Origin: Synechococcus sp. ROS8604
Lineage (GTDB): Bacteria > Cyanobacteriota > Cyanobacteriia > PCC-6307 > Cyanobiaceae
Length of the DNA stretch: 64,000 nucleotides
Assembly: GCF_014279655.1 (NCBI RefSeq)
Contig: NZ_CP047946.1
Coordinates: 682,001 to 746,000 of the forward strand
Direction: 5' to 3'
The notes below the pieces were generated by a model. That model searched no databases and was not told the DNA's origin. It saw only the letters and a program-made list of their open reading frames with translations. The translations under genes were made by a program, and so were the position numbers. This document shows positions 18,109-27,037 of this stretch, in pieces; the stretch's first letter is position 1; every line of letters starts with the position of its first letter.

Positions 18109-18621
18109 TTGAGTCTGGTTTTGCCGCCTTTTCGTCTCCTGCAGTGTTGGCAAATTTTTGATCTTCGTATTGCTGTTCGGTTTGTTGCCCTTTTCTCATT
18201 CGTTCAAGTTTCTTCAGCAATGGCCTCTGTTGGTCCATCCACCGACTTTCTCAACTCACCGAGTCGATATTTGTTTCGTTTCAATAGCTTTTACAATGGT
18301 TTAGCGAACTCCCCTACTTGTATTTTTACTCAAATATGTATTGATTTTGATGAAACAAAGGTGTCTTATCTTAATTGCGACGATCCTTCTTATCAATCAT
18401 ATAGAAATCTTAGCAATGATCTCGTTAGTCTTGGTTTAGTCAATAATCGGGATCAGTACCTTGACCTTTCCTGCGGTGTTAATTTTCGATTTGATTCGAA
18501 GCTGTCAGTGTTTGATCTTGATTTCTTTGATCAAACACTTCTTTCGGATCAATTCAGTCCTATTGGTTCTCTATACCAATTCGAGATCGAGAATTTAGAC
18601 GCAAGTTTTTATATTTATTAG
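18109..18621 (+). CDS. secreted hypothetical protein
   Basis: 170 residues from a TTG at 18109. A hydrophobic stretch (IAVRFVALFSFVQVSSAMA) looks like a signal peptide, with cleavage before SVGPST. The mature chain is rich in Asp, Ser, Phe and Tyr, with four cysteines (PTCIFTQICID, LNCDD, LSCGV). No family is recognised. One of the few plus-strand island genes. Its 3' end overlaps the convergent RHH gene by four bases. Confidence 0.5.
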   Translation: MSLVLPPFRLLQCWQIFDLRIAVRFVALFSFVQVSSAMASVGPSTDFLNSPSRYLFRFNSFYNGLANSPTCIFTQICIDFDETKVSYLNCDDPSYQSYRNLSNDLVSLGLVNNRDQYLDLSCGVNFRFDSKLSVFDLDFFDQTLLSDQFSPIGSLYQFEIENLDASFYIY

Positions 18622-18803
18622 GCTTTTAATTGATGGCTCTCGACCTCTTTTTCTATTATTTTTGTAATATAGTCGCTTAATAGCATGTCAGCATTTATGG
18701 CGCTTATGCGTAGACATCGATGTAATTCTTTTGGTAATAGTACTGAAATCCGTTTTTTTTCTGTACAGTTTGATGGGTTTGCTTCGTGGGTTCCTGAGAC
18801 CAT
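18618..18803 (-). CDS. ribbon-helix-helix DNA-binding protein
   Basis: 61 residues from the ATG at 18803; a TTG at 18827 would add eight. KKRISVLLPKELHRCLRISA is the strand and first helix of a CopG-type domain, and MLLSDYITKIIEKEVESHQL the second helix. It is the fourth RHH-type frame in under 2.5 kb. Its 3' end overlaps the end of the convergent secreted-protein gene. Confidence 0.58.
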   Translation of the reverse strand: MVSGTHEANPSNCTEKKRISVLLPKELHRCLRISAINADMLLSDYITKIIEKEVESHQLKA

Positions 18804-18827
18804 TTTTTTTGTCCTTGTGATTTGCAA

Positions 18828-19330
18828 TCCTTGGATCTATTAATCCTTGGATTAGCTTACATTTGTAATTTAGCAATACAGTTTCAAGCCCCCCTCTAAA
18901 TCACATTTTGGCTTATATGCTTCTATCTTCTAGGGCTTTTCATCGCTGAACGTCTACATGCGGAAAAGCGCTTTTGGTTTTTGCTAATTGATCTACTTTT
19001 TCGTTTCCCCCATGTTGTCTCATATGGATTATGCTTTTTCGACCATCTGCTCTATAATAGTTTAACATTTCCTGTCGTTTTTATTTAAGCTTCATGCTAG
19101 AGCGTTAATATTTGTGGCATTCTCTTTTCGTTGCATACTTGAGTATTTTGGCACGATCCTTTTAGACTGTTTTTGCATGTCTTTAGGATGTATGATGATG
19201 CATGCATTGAGTTTACTTTGCATGATCTTCGTTAAGGACTTTATTGTCGCGATAGTGGTTTCTACCAAGCACCTCGATGATCTTCAAGTGTAATACTGTT
19301 GTAGTTGTGTATACGGTTTTTTCTTAGTCA
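18828..19330. other. AT-rich gap without a supported gene
   Basis: Around 500 bases with only short frames. I see no repeat, terminator hairpin or RNA gene I would defend. Confidence 0.5.
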
Positions 19331-19765
19331 CTAAAACGCATTGTCTATAAAGCTGTTGTTTTCTTTGATGCTATTTTCGCATTCACCTGTACCAGCACTG
19401 CCTGCTGCGCTCTTCAAATACCATTCCCTTGTAATGATATATGTTTGAAGGTTTATCGTTAATTTTTTTCCTGGTTGTCTTGGCGTTAGGACAACGGATT
19501 CAGCTCCATGTAATGCCGTATAAAGCATCGGTGATCCGTCGTTAATTTGACCCATTGCTAGATTTGAACCAGGCTGGATTGTTAGTGAGATCCACTTACC
19601 CTGCCCAAACTGACAATCTAGGTAAATATTTCCTATGCTTTGATTCTGCGTACTTTGAGCATCAAAATTATTTTGAGAAAATTTCTGTGGCTCCTGGGTG
19701 AATTGTGCAGTTGCTACCTGAGCATTCATTAATGCAAGTATCAATGAATTCAATAAGACTTTCAT
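19331..19765 (-). CDS. small secreted hypothetical protein
   Basis: 144 residues from the ATG at 19765, chosen because the signal peptide follows at once (KVLLNSLILALMNAQVATAQ); an in-frame ATG at 19789 is also open. The mature part begins with a Gln/Asn-rich linker, then STQNQSIGNIYLDCQFGQGK, recalling the QNQS..SIG element of the proteins at 10962 and 16631. It has two cysteines and a C-terminal Phe. Probably exported; no known domain. Confidence 0.55.
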   Translation of the reverse strand: MKVLLNSLILALMNAQVATAQFTQEPQKFSQNNFDAQSTQNQSIGNIYLDCQFGQGKWISLTIQPGSNLAMGQINDGSPMLYTALHGAESVVLTPRQPGKKLTINLQTYIITREWYLKSAAGSAGTGECENSIKENNSFIDNAF

Positions 19766-19861
19766 CGTAATTATTAAGGTTTGGCTCAAAGGGTTTTGGC
19801 TTAATAATATAAAATAGTGGGTTGTGAAGGAGTTTTACGCCATTTTCTTTTGGCTGTTGAT

Positions 19862-20848
19862 TCAGGCCAATATTGGCTGTTCGATTATTCCTGTTGGTAC
19901 TTCTGCAAACATTGCTGATGATAAATAGCGCTCAGCTAAATCTGGGAGTACAACTACAATCGTTTTCCCGGCATATTCATCTCGTTTTGCTAGGCGAATT
20001 GCTGCAGCTGTTGCAGCTCCACAAGAAATTCCAACAAGCAAGCCTTCTTCCTTAGCAAGTCGTAGAGCCATTTCGATTGATTCTTCATTAGTCACTTGTT
20101 CAACCAGATCAACTATCGAAAGATCAAGGTTCTTTGGAACGAAGCCTGCTCCTATTCCTTGGATTTTGTGAGGACCTGGTTTGAGATCTTCTCCGTTGAG
20201 AGTCTGCGTGATGACCGGACTGTGGCTTGGCTCAACAGCAACTGAGGTTATTTTCTTGCCTTTCTGATTCTTGATATAGCGTGAGACGCCTGTGATAGTT
20301 CCTCCGGTACCTACTCCTGATACAAGAACATCGATTGTCCCATCACAATCGTTCCAAATTTCTGGCCCAGTCGTTTTTTCGTGGATTTCGGGATTGGCTG
20401 GGTTGTCAAACTGACCCGGCATGAAATACTTTTTGGGATCACTTGCCACAATGCTATTTGCTTTGGAGATAGCACCTGGCATCCCCTTAGCTGCCTCTGT
20501 CAAGATGATCTCAGCACCAAGCACAGCCATCACTCGACGTCTTTCAATTGACATCGATTCAGGCATTGTAAGGATTAATTTGTAACCTCTGGCTGCAGCT
20601 GTGAAAGCCAGTGCTATTCCAGTATTTCCAGAAGTTGGCTCAACGATGGTTTGGCCATCGCTCAATTTTCCTTTTTTTTCAGCATCCCAAATCATGTTTG
20701 CGCCAATGCGGCACTTAACACTGAAAGCAGGATTGCGTCCTTCGATTTTTGCGAGGACAGTAGCTTTGCAGTCCTTTGTGAGGTGGTTCAGGCGTACGAG
20801 AGGTGTATTTCCAATAGCCTGGCTGTTATCAGCGTAAACCCGTGTCAT
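19862..20848 (-). CDS. cysK: cysteine synthase (O-acetylserine sulfhydrylase)
   Basis: 328 residues, ATG at 20848. PLP enzyme that makes cysteine from O-acetylserine and sulfide. Visible motifs are GNTPLVRLN, the PLP lysine in NPAFSVKCR, the substrate loop [11 protein letters not shown], the phosphate-binding [10 protein letters not shown], and [11 protein letters not shown]. All key residues are present, so it should work. Its codon use is AT-rich compared with core genes. A GC-richer 5' scrap of a second cysK lies 650 bases upstream (21497-21565), so this copy may have come in with the island and displaced the native one. Cysteine feeds the trans-sulfuration genes at 22.5-25.1 kb. Confidence 0.94.
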   Translation of the reverse strand: MTRVYADNSQAIGNTPLVRLNHLTKDCKATVLAKIEGRNPAFSVKCRIGANMIWDAEKKGKLSDGQTIVEPTSGNTGIALAFTAAARGYKLILTMPESMSIERRRVMAVLGAEIILTEAAKGMPGAISKANSIVASDPKKYFMPGQFDNPANPEIHEKTTGPEIWNDCDGTIDVLVSGVGTGGTITGVSRYIKNQKGKKITSVAVEPSHSPVITQTLNGEDLKPGPHKIQGIGAGFVPKNLDLSIVDLVEQVTNEESIEMALRLAKEEGLLVGISCGAATAAAIRLAKRDEYAGKTIVVVLPDLAERYLSSAMFAEVPTGIIEQPILA

Positions 20849-21096
20849 GGTCAACGTTCGTATTCAGTTATTCTAAAAGAAAGCGCAAAAACCATCCAGA
20901 AACTTTATGTCTTGTTAAGGATCAGAACAGTCGCGATGAACCGTCTGTGCTTTTCTTTATTTTACGATCCCAGAAACTATTCCTCTATGAACCTGTTTTG
21001 AGTTGCTTTCTTGATATTGTTTTCAATGCCACCTCTACCGGGAAAGTTGAAGCCTCTGCATTTCGAGCACGCAAGTGGGCTTGATGCAGCAGTGCT

Positions 21097-21279
21097 ATGC
21101 GTCGGTACAGCGAGGCTGTCAAGGTAGATTTGAGGCGGCGTATGAGTCCGCCACAGCTGCATCAAATTCATGAGCAGGCTCGCCAGCGAAACCCACGTCG
21201 CTGGTCAAGATCCACACGCTGCTGGCGTCAGCCAGAAGTTGTTTGGATCAATCCACCACCAATGGAAGACGAATTCTAA
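21097..21279 (+). mobile_element. decayed IS3-type transposase, start of orfA joined to end of orfB
   Basis: The 60-codon frame starts MRRYSEAVKVDLRRRMSPP, the typical opening of an IS3-type OrfA helix-turn-helix protein. It then jumps to QARQRNPRRWSRSTRCW and VVWINPPP, which is how the DDE protein OrfB of the same kind of element ends. The whole middle, including the DDE catalytic core, is missing. It cannot be an active transposase; it is an internal-deletion relic marking the right side of the island next to the cysK duplication. Confidence 0.6.
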
Positions 21280-21496
21280 CCATTTTAGATGGCGGTTGCT
21301 GGGCCTGTGTTAATTGGAACGAGTGCTCGGAGTCTGTTGGTTGGTTTAAGTTTCAATTTGCACAAGAAGACCTCCTGAGCATTGAATGATTATTGTCTTA
21401 AATACGTTTGGTGTCTGCGGCTAAGAGTTTTACCTTTTGGCTACTTGGTTGCAACTGGTCAGTAAAGTGAATTTTTTTAATTTGATTGACTTGTTG

Positions 21497-21565
21497 TTAT
21501 GGGTTGAGTCGAACGAGCGGAGTGTTGCAAATCGCTTGGCTGTTATCGGCGTAGACGCTGGACAT
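21497..21565 (-). pseudogene. 5' fragment of a second cysteine synthase gene
   Basis: Read from the ATG at 21565 this gives [20 protein letters not shown] and then P and a stop. The intact CysK starts [20 protein letters not shown], so 17 of 20 residues after Met agree. Codons are GC-richer (GTC TAC GCC GAT AAC) than in the intact gene (GTT TAC GCT GAT AAC). The rest of the gene is gone. Best read as the stump of the native cysK. Confidence 0.75.
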
Positions 21566-21566
21566 G

Positions 21567-21618
21567 AAGCTGGAATTACTTTCTAGTAATTGCCATTAAT
21601 GGCACGTCATTCCAGCTT
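21567..21618. repeat. inverted repeat upstream of the cysK stump
   Basis: AAGCTGGAAT at 21567 and its exact complement ATTCCAGCTT at 21609 are separated by 32 bases that contain further dyad-like bases. It could be an end of a lost element, an operator of the former cysK promoter, or chance. Confidence 0.35.
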
Positions 21619-21688
21619 TAGGCCTTGTTAAGACTTCGATGTCTGTTGCAATGAGTTTGTCTATGCAGAGCCACTCATTTTGTTTTCG

Positions 21689-22471
21689 ATGAACACGCGC
21701 CAAGCGTCGTTTCTGGTGTGCGCATTGATTGCTGGTGCTCCTTCTGCAGTTCGGGCGGACTCTGAAGAGGAGATGGGTGGCCCCTATCTGCGACTCGGTG
21801 CGGGGATGCAATGGCCTGAGAACAGTGATCTGAAGGATCAGAGTTGTTCCAGCAGGAACCCACCTGCCTTATTTGGGTGTGGGCCAGGAGACGATGGACG
21901 GAGCCTGGGTGCCTACGGCGGTTTTGAACAGTCCCCGATGGTGGATGCTGCCGTTGGTTACCGCTGGGCCTCATGGCTGCGGACGGAAGCGCTGCTCAAC
22001 TGGTCGCCCCAGCTCAACTTGTCCAGCACCAGCAATTTCCTTGGTCGGGGTTCCAACCAGCCGGTGAGTGCGTCCGGGAATGCCTTAGCGGGGTTTGGCG
22101 TTGTTTATGTGGATGGCCCTGAGCTTGCCACTGTGCGTCCTTACATCGGAGCTGGCCTGGGTGCTGCCAGCACCTCCCTCGGGCAGGTCACCTATCGCAT
22201 TCCAGCGATTTCTAATGATGCCGTCACGGTGACCTCTGGAGGGAGTTCCACCTCATTCGCCTATTTGCTCACGGCTGGTGTAAGCATCCCTGTCAGCGAG
22301 AGGCTTGATCTTGATCTGGCCTATCGCTGGACCGATCTGGGAACGGTGAAAACCAATGCAGGATCCGCAACGATTGTGCGGCCTGCGGGCCGTTCCAACC
22401 TGGAGATTGCTGGCACTCAGATTGATCTTCAATCGCAAGCCGTTCTGGCGAGTTTCCGTTTCCGCTTCTAG
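21689..22471 (+). CDS. outer-membrane beta-barrel protein (OmpW/opacity type)
   Basis: 260 residues, ATG at 21689. A signal peptide (RQASFLVCALIAGAPSAVRA) is followed by alternating amphipathic strands: GGPYLRLGAGMQW, VDAAVGYRWASWLRTEALLN, VRPYIGAGLGAAS, LDLDLAYRWTDLG, and a C-terminal strand ending in AVLASFRFRF. The terminal Phe after alternating aromatic and basic residues is the usual BAM recognition signal. It fits the eight-stranded OMP_b-brl family (PF13505), which acts as small pores or adhesins. Composition is core-like. Its stop codon overlaps the convergent gene at 22468 by four bases. Confidence 0.82.
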   Translation: MNTRQASFLVCALIAGAPSAVRADSEEEMGGPYLRLGAGMQWPENSDLKDQSCSSRNPPALFGCGPGDDGRSLGAYGGFEQSPMVDAAVGYRWASWLRTEALLNWSPQLNLSSTSNFLGRGSNQPVSASGNALAGFGVVYVDGPELATVRPYIGAGLGAASTSLGQVTYRIPAISNDAVTVTSGGSSTSFAYLLTAGVSIPVSERLDLDLAYRWTDLGTVKTNAGSATIVRPAGRSNLEIAGTQIDLQSQAVLASFRFRF

Positions 22472-23961
22472 GGCATGGAATGCGATAGGGCTCGCTCAAA
22501 CCGTTGCCAGAGCTCGTCGGGTTGTTCGAGACCCACCGACACGCGCAGGAGGTGAGAGGGAACCCCGCAGGCCTGGGCCCAATCCAGTTCGTCGTAGTGA
22601 GCTAAGAGCACGTAAGGGCACATCAGGGTGAACGGTGTGCCTAGGCTTGGTCCTTTACAGACCGCCAGCCCGTCGTAAACAGCTTGGGCTTGATCGCTAC
22701 CGCCCTTGAGCTCAAACGAAAGCAGGCAGCCATGTCCAGCGTCGGGGCGCATGAGTCTGCGGAAATTGGCGCATTGATCGGGGTAATACACGCGAGCCAC
22801 TGCCGGATGGTTGCTGAGTCGCGCAGCTAGGGCTTGGGCATGGCGATTCAGTTGAGGAACGCGCTCTTGGATATCGCGGCTGCCTTGTTCCAAGGCCATC
22901 GCATCGGCATTGCCAAGGCCGATGAACCCCCTTGTTGAGCGCTGTTCGCGGAAGGTTTGTTCCCATCGCGACCAAGGGCTCACGACCAGGGATCCGGCTA
23001 ACACATCACCACGACCGGCAAAACTTTTCGTGAGTGAACTGAAGATCACGTCTGCGTAAGGCAGGGGGTCGATGTTCAAGCAAGAGCCGATTGTGTCGTC
23101 TGCGATCAATGGAATCCCGCGGGCGTGGGCTAGGCGGGCGAGGGTGGAGAGATCCACACACTGAAGAAGTGGATTGCTGGGTAGTTCCACAATCACAGCT
23201 GCTGGATCGATGCGATCAAGAGCGGCTTCTACGGCTGCGTTGCTGCTGTCGAGGAGCAGTTCGCTGCCGGCAAAGACCACCTGAGGCAGTTTCAGCACAT
23301 CCACGTAAGGGAAGCCGATTTGGAGGGTGGGGCGTCCGGGGCGCAATGCCGTGACCCATTGAAGAGCGGTGTGCAGAGCCGCCATCCCGGAGGGATGCAG
23401 GCTCAATTGCTGGGTTTCACACCCATAGATGGCGGCCAGTCGTTCGATCACAAGAGCCTGGGCTTGATCAGCGCTCCCGGCTGCTGGTGCTGCTTCCTTG
23501 TTCAAGCTGATCGCGGCCCGTCGCGACGAGGCTCCTAAACCAGCGTGTTGCCAGAAAGCCTTGGCATGGGGGCTTGCTTCAGCGTTGGCAATCAAGACGG
23601 CGAGTCCGAGTTGATCCACGATTTGGGTGGAAGCATGGGGAGCCACCCCATGGCAATGGTCCTGGGCGAGCTGGGCGGCAGCTCTGTTGGGGTATGGCCA
23701 AGCACTGGATCCAGCCGAAGCCTTGCCGGCAGGCAGCATCGTTAGGGCTTTGCGGGCAACCTCCGCAACCAAGGGATGGAGCGCAAAGCGTGGATAAAAC
23801 GCTCGTAATTGCGAGCGGCATTGCGGATCGTTGTCTTCGTAGGCGATGACGTCGCGCCAGCGCGGTAAGGCCACCGATACGGCGTGGGTGCTGTCAGGCA
23901 AGGGATGGCCGAGGTCCTCGCCTTGCCAGCAGGGATTGCGCAGGAGATCGCGGGGACTCAC
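22468..23961 (-). CDS. trans-sulfuration PLP enzyme with long N-terminal extension (cystathionine gamma-synthase-like)
   Basis: 497 residues, roughly 110-130 more than usual Cys/Met-metabolism PLP enzymes. The extension (about 1-130) includes a Trp/Pro-rich start (PRWRDVIAYEDNDP). The catalytic part has a SLHPSGMAALHTAL cofactor loop, the aspartate segment IPLIADDTIGSCLN and the PLP lysine in SSLTKSFAGRGDVLAGS. The probable role is joining O-acyl-homoserine and cysteine to cystathionine, or a related step (metB-like). GTG start overlaps the stop of the gene before it (GTGA), so the two are translationally coupled. Confidence 0.8.
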   Translation of the reverse strand: MSPRDLLRNPCWQGEDLGHPLPDSTHAVSVALPRWRDVIAYEDNDPQCRSQLRAFYPRFALHPLVAEVARKALTMLPAGKASAGSSAWPYPNRAAAQLAQDHCHGVAPHASTQIVDQLGLAVLIANAEASPHAKAFWQHAGLGASSRRAAISLNKEAAPAAGSADQAQALVIERLAAIYGCETQQLSLHPSGMAALHTALQWVTALRPGRPTLQIGFPYVDVLKLPQVVFAGSELLLDSSNAAVEAALDRIDPAAVIVELPSNPLLQCVDLSTLARLAHARGIPLIADDTIGSCLNIDPLPYADVIFSSLTKSFAGRGDVLAGSLVVSPWSRWEQTFREQRSTRGFIGLGNADAMALEQGSRDIQERVPQLNRHAQALAARLSNHPAVARVYYPDQCANFRRLMRPDAGHGCLLSFELKGGSDQAQAVYDGLAVCKGPSLGTPFTLMCPYVLLAHYDELDWAQACGVPSHLLRVSVGLEQPDELWQRFERALSHSMP

Positions 23962-25148
23962 GGAAGCAGGCTGAGGGCGTGGTCAAGATCGATCAAGAGG
24001 TCCGTGATGTCTTCGCAGCCAAGCGAGAGACGAATCAGTCCATCGCTGATTCCTAAGGCTGTTTTGATCTCGGCAGAAACGGCGGCGTGGGTCATGGTGG
24101 CTGGATGGCAGATCAAGCTCTCAACTCCGCCAAGGCTTTCGGCCATCGTGAACCAACGCAGGGCTTTACACATGGCATAGGCCTGTTCAAGGCTCGCATT
24201 TAATCCAATCGTCACGATCGCTCCGCCTCCGTTCATCTGGCGCAAAGCCACAGCCCTCTGCGGATGATCGTCTCGTCCTGGGTAACGCACCCACGACACG
24301 GCGGGATGGGATGCCAAATGATCTGCCACCGCAGCGGCATTCGCCATCTGTTGGTTCAGGCGCAGGGGCAGCGTTTTGATGCCTCGGGTGATCAGCCAAC
24401 AGTCGAAAGGGGAGGGCATCAGCCCCAATGCTTTTTGGGCAAACACCATCTTTTGGTGCCAGCTGGGCTCATCGGTGCAAACCGCACCACCGAGGGCATC
24501 GGAATGGCCATTGATATATTTCGTGGTGCTGGTGAGGGACAGGGTGGCGCCGAGTTCCAGAGGACGTTGCACCAAGGCGGTCGCGAAGGTGTTGTCGACC
24601 ACGACGGGGACGCCGGCGGAGCGGGCAGCGCTGCAGACCGCATCGAGGTCAATCACCTTGAGCAGTGGATTGGTGGGACTCTCCAGCCAGACCATCGCTG
24701 GCTGCCGCTCAATGATGCCGGCTGCCGCCTCGGGGTTGGTGAAATCCACCCATTCGGTGCGCACCCCAAACTTGGCAAACACCTGTTCGAACAAGCGCAC
24801 GGTGCAGCCGTAGAGGTTCTCTTCGCAGACCACCAAATCTCCCTGGCTCAGGGTGGAGGCAATCGCGGTGATCGCACTGACTCCTGAACCAAACACCGTG
24901 GCATGGCTACACGCCTCTACGGAGGCCAACACCGTTTCAAGAATGCGGAAGTTGGGGTTGCCCGAGCGGGTGTAATCGAATCCGCCTGGGTTGCCATGCT
25001 CAAACGTGGAGGTGGCGTAGATGGGTGGCATCACCGTGCCGGTTTCGCTAGCGAAGCTTTCGCCGTGGTGAATGGCCCGGGTGGCTGTCGCCGGTTCTGG
25101 GACAGGACGCTGCAAGGCGTTGATGCGATCTATCGCAAGGCTATTCAA
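23958..25148 (-). CDS. cystathionine gamma-synthase / gamma-lyase family enzyme
   Basis: 396 residues, TTG start at 25148. Normal-length member of the Cys/Met-metabolism PLP family: YTRSGNPNFRILE, the cofactor loop VFGSGVSAITAIAST, WLESPTNPLLKVIDL, VVVDNTFATALVQRPL and the PLP lysine in LTSTTKYINGHSDALGG. In marine Synechococcus this gene and the longer one after it are paired as the two steps from cysteine to homocysteine; which does which cannot be told from motifs alone. It overlaps the following gene by four bases. Four tandem copies of an 11-base repeat lie directly before its start. Confidence 0.85.
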   Translation of the reverse strand: MNSLAIDRINALQRPVPEPATATRAIHHGESFASETGTVMPPIYATSTFEHGNPGGFDYTRSGNPNFRILETVLASVEACSHATVFGSGVSAITAIASTLSQGDLVVCEENLYGCTVRLFEQVFAKFGVRTEWVDFTNPEAAAGIIERQPAMVWLESPTNPLLKVIDLDAVCSAARSAGVPVVVDNTFATALVQRPLELGATLSLTSTTKYINGHSDALGGAVCTDEPSWHQKMVFAQKALGLMPSPFDCWLITRGIKTLPLRLNQQMANAAAVADHLASHPAVSWVRYPGRDDHPQRAVALRQMNGGGAIVTIGLNASLEQAYAMCKALRWFTMAESLGGVESLICHPATMTHAAVSAEIKTALGISDGLIRLSLGCEDITDLLIDLDHALSLLP

Positions 25149-25157
25149 CGGACCTTT

Positions 25158-25201
25158 GTTGAAGGGGTGTTGAAGGGGTGTTGAAGGGGTGTTGAAGGGG
25201 C
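25158..25201. repeat. four tandem copies of an 11-base unit
   Basis: GTTGAAGGGGT occurs at 25158, 25169 and 25180, followed by a fourth copy with one change (25191). The array sits 10 bases upstream of the TTG start of the trans-sulfuration gene on the minus strand, within its leader. Because the unit is not a multiple of three, slippage would shift spacing or any frame running through it. Confidence 0.8.
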
Positions 25202-25383
25202 TGGCTGGCCTTCAAGATGAGGAACGACAACGGAGTGTTGATGGGCGCAACGAACGCGAAAGATCTACGGCAGTTGTTGTTGCCTTTTTCGTCAATGGCA
25301 CGGATCGGCGCTCGCTACAGCTGTTTATCGCTTTGATGAGTGCGGTGATTGCTGTGTCTCTTGGCTTAATGGCCTGGGTGTGA
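25189..25383 (+). CDS. possible small membrane protein upstream of the ABC relic
   Basis: 64 residues as an open frame beginning within the repeat array. Only the last part looks gene-like: DRRSLQLFIALMSAVIAVSL, one membrane helix. Its TGA overlaps the ATG of the ABC relic, a coupling often seen in real operons. The N-terminal half may be fortuitous. Low certainty. Confidence 0.25.
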   Translation: MLKGLAGLQDEERQRSVDGRNERERSTAVVVAFFVNGTDRRSLQLFIALMSAVIAVSLGLMAWV

Positions 25384-27037
25384 TGGTCGATTTTGCTGGC
25401 TGGCTTGTACAAAGCCGCGCCTTGGCTGCGCTCACGGTGTTGTCTGTTTTGGCGAGTGGTTTGGCTGCATGGCCTCTTCGGGGGATGGACTCTCGTCGGC
25501 GTGTGGCTTGGTTGTATGTACTTGGTAGTTTTTGGTTGTTGTTAATTGTCAACGCAGTCGTTGTTCTTTTTACGTACTTCTTAAGGGATCTCACGGATTC
25601 ATTTGTGGCGAGAAATATTGAGGGTTCTCGATTGGGCTTGATTCAGGTTTTTGTCTTTTTGGGTGTCTTTATCCCAGCAATTTATGCCTATAATTTTACT
25701 AAAAGTGCGTTTGCTAATTTTTGTTGTGAAGCGATGACTCTGCGCTTCTTTGGTGGCTGTCTAGGTGGTGGATTTTTCTATCGGCTTAGCTCTACCGGTT
25801 CGGTTGATGGCGTTCCGATTGATAACCCTGACCAGAGTATTGCTCAAGATATTGATAAGTTTACGGAGAAAAGCTCGGAGTTGTTTTTTTGAGCTTGTTG
25901 ACTCTTGTGTTTCGGCTGCAAGTTTTGCTGTTGTTTTGATCACCATTGATGCGTAAATTCTTTTTTATGTGCTTGTGTATGCGGCATTTTTGTCTGGACT
26001 TATCGCCTTTGTTGGTAGGAAATTCGTTCGACTGAATTGTGTTCAATTGAGATTGAATGTTGATTTCGCTTTGGTCGGTTTATTTTAAGGACGAGATTGA
26101 GTTTGGAGTTTTCACCCAAGTATCGATAGCGTTCTCTGTCGTGAAGAGAGTTTTCAGCTTCATTGTGGATAATTTCCCTGACATTGCAAATTTGATTTCC
26201 AATGGTCAACGCTTAAGTGAAATTGGTCATGGTTTCGATCTCAGCGTTCATGATTTTGAGACCGGACCTTCATTGTCTGCATCGCATTCAGCTCCCGAAG
26301 CCAAATTGCTAGCTCCTGGGGTGATGATTCATGTGGAGTCTGCAACTCTGAAGATTCCATCCGGGGAGCGCACGTTAGTGCGCAACCTCAGCATCGATCT
26401 CGATCAGGAGAGCCGTTTTCTTATTGTGGGTTCATCGGGATGTGGGAAAACGTCGTTGCTGCGGACGTTCAGCGGCCTTTGGTCTCCCGCTTCTGGAGTG
26501 GTGGCATCACGGGGATTTCGTGATGGGGTAATCTTTGTTCCCCAAAAGCCCTATGTGTTTTCAGGCTCCTTGCGCGAGCAGCTGCTCTTCTATCCCGATG
26601 TTGAGTTGGATCTCAACCAGGAGCGGATGTACACACTGCTCGACTCGGTCTCTCTTTCCTCCGTCCACCAGACCCTTGAGTCATCGGAGGCCTTTATTGA
26701 TTGGCCAAAAGTGCTCTCTGTGGGAGAGCAGCAGAGAATTGCATTTGCGAGGGTTTTGCTGGCCAAGGTGAAATTTGTGCTTCTCGATGAATCCACCAGC
26801 GCGTTAGACATCCCAACGGAACGGGCGGTGTGTCAGCTGCTGCAGGATGCTGGAGCTGGGTATGTGAGTGTGGGACATCGGTCTTCTCTGCTGCCCTTTA
26901 ACGACTCTGTGCTGGAGCTTGGCTTGATCGTGACGGCGGCTGGAGCTTGTGTGATGCCCATGACTATGCCTTCCCGCAGGCTTGATGGTTTGCCTCAGGG
27001 CGTCTTAGCGTTCAAAGATTGTTGGGATGCATCGTGA
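25383..27037 (+). pseudogene. SbmA/BacA-like ABC transporter (fused permease-ATPase), inactivated
   Basis: The membrane half starts well (to about 25885: FTYFLRDLTDSFVARNIEGS, then NPDQSIAQDIDKFTEKSSEL) and then breaks. One extra T in a T7 run near 25884 shifts the frame. The new frame meets TAA at 25954, reads on as YVLVYAAFLSGLIAFVGRKF and stops again near 26089. About 70-80 residues of the family are missing before the frame resumes at 26057. The ATPase half is intact: Walker A GSSGCGKTS, signature LSVGEQQRIAFA, Walker B FVLLDESTSALD. With at least three lesions it cannot make a transporter, although the 326-residue ATPase part could still be translated. Confidence 0.8.

Noticed and set aside
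8679-21680. Prophage or integrative element
   Set aside because: No integrase, attachment repeats, tRNA gene or phage structural genes were seen; only an IS relic is present.
25158-25201. Possible CRISPR or phage-like repeat array
   Set aside because: Units are 11 bases with no spacers; a simple tandem repeat.
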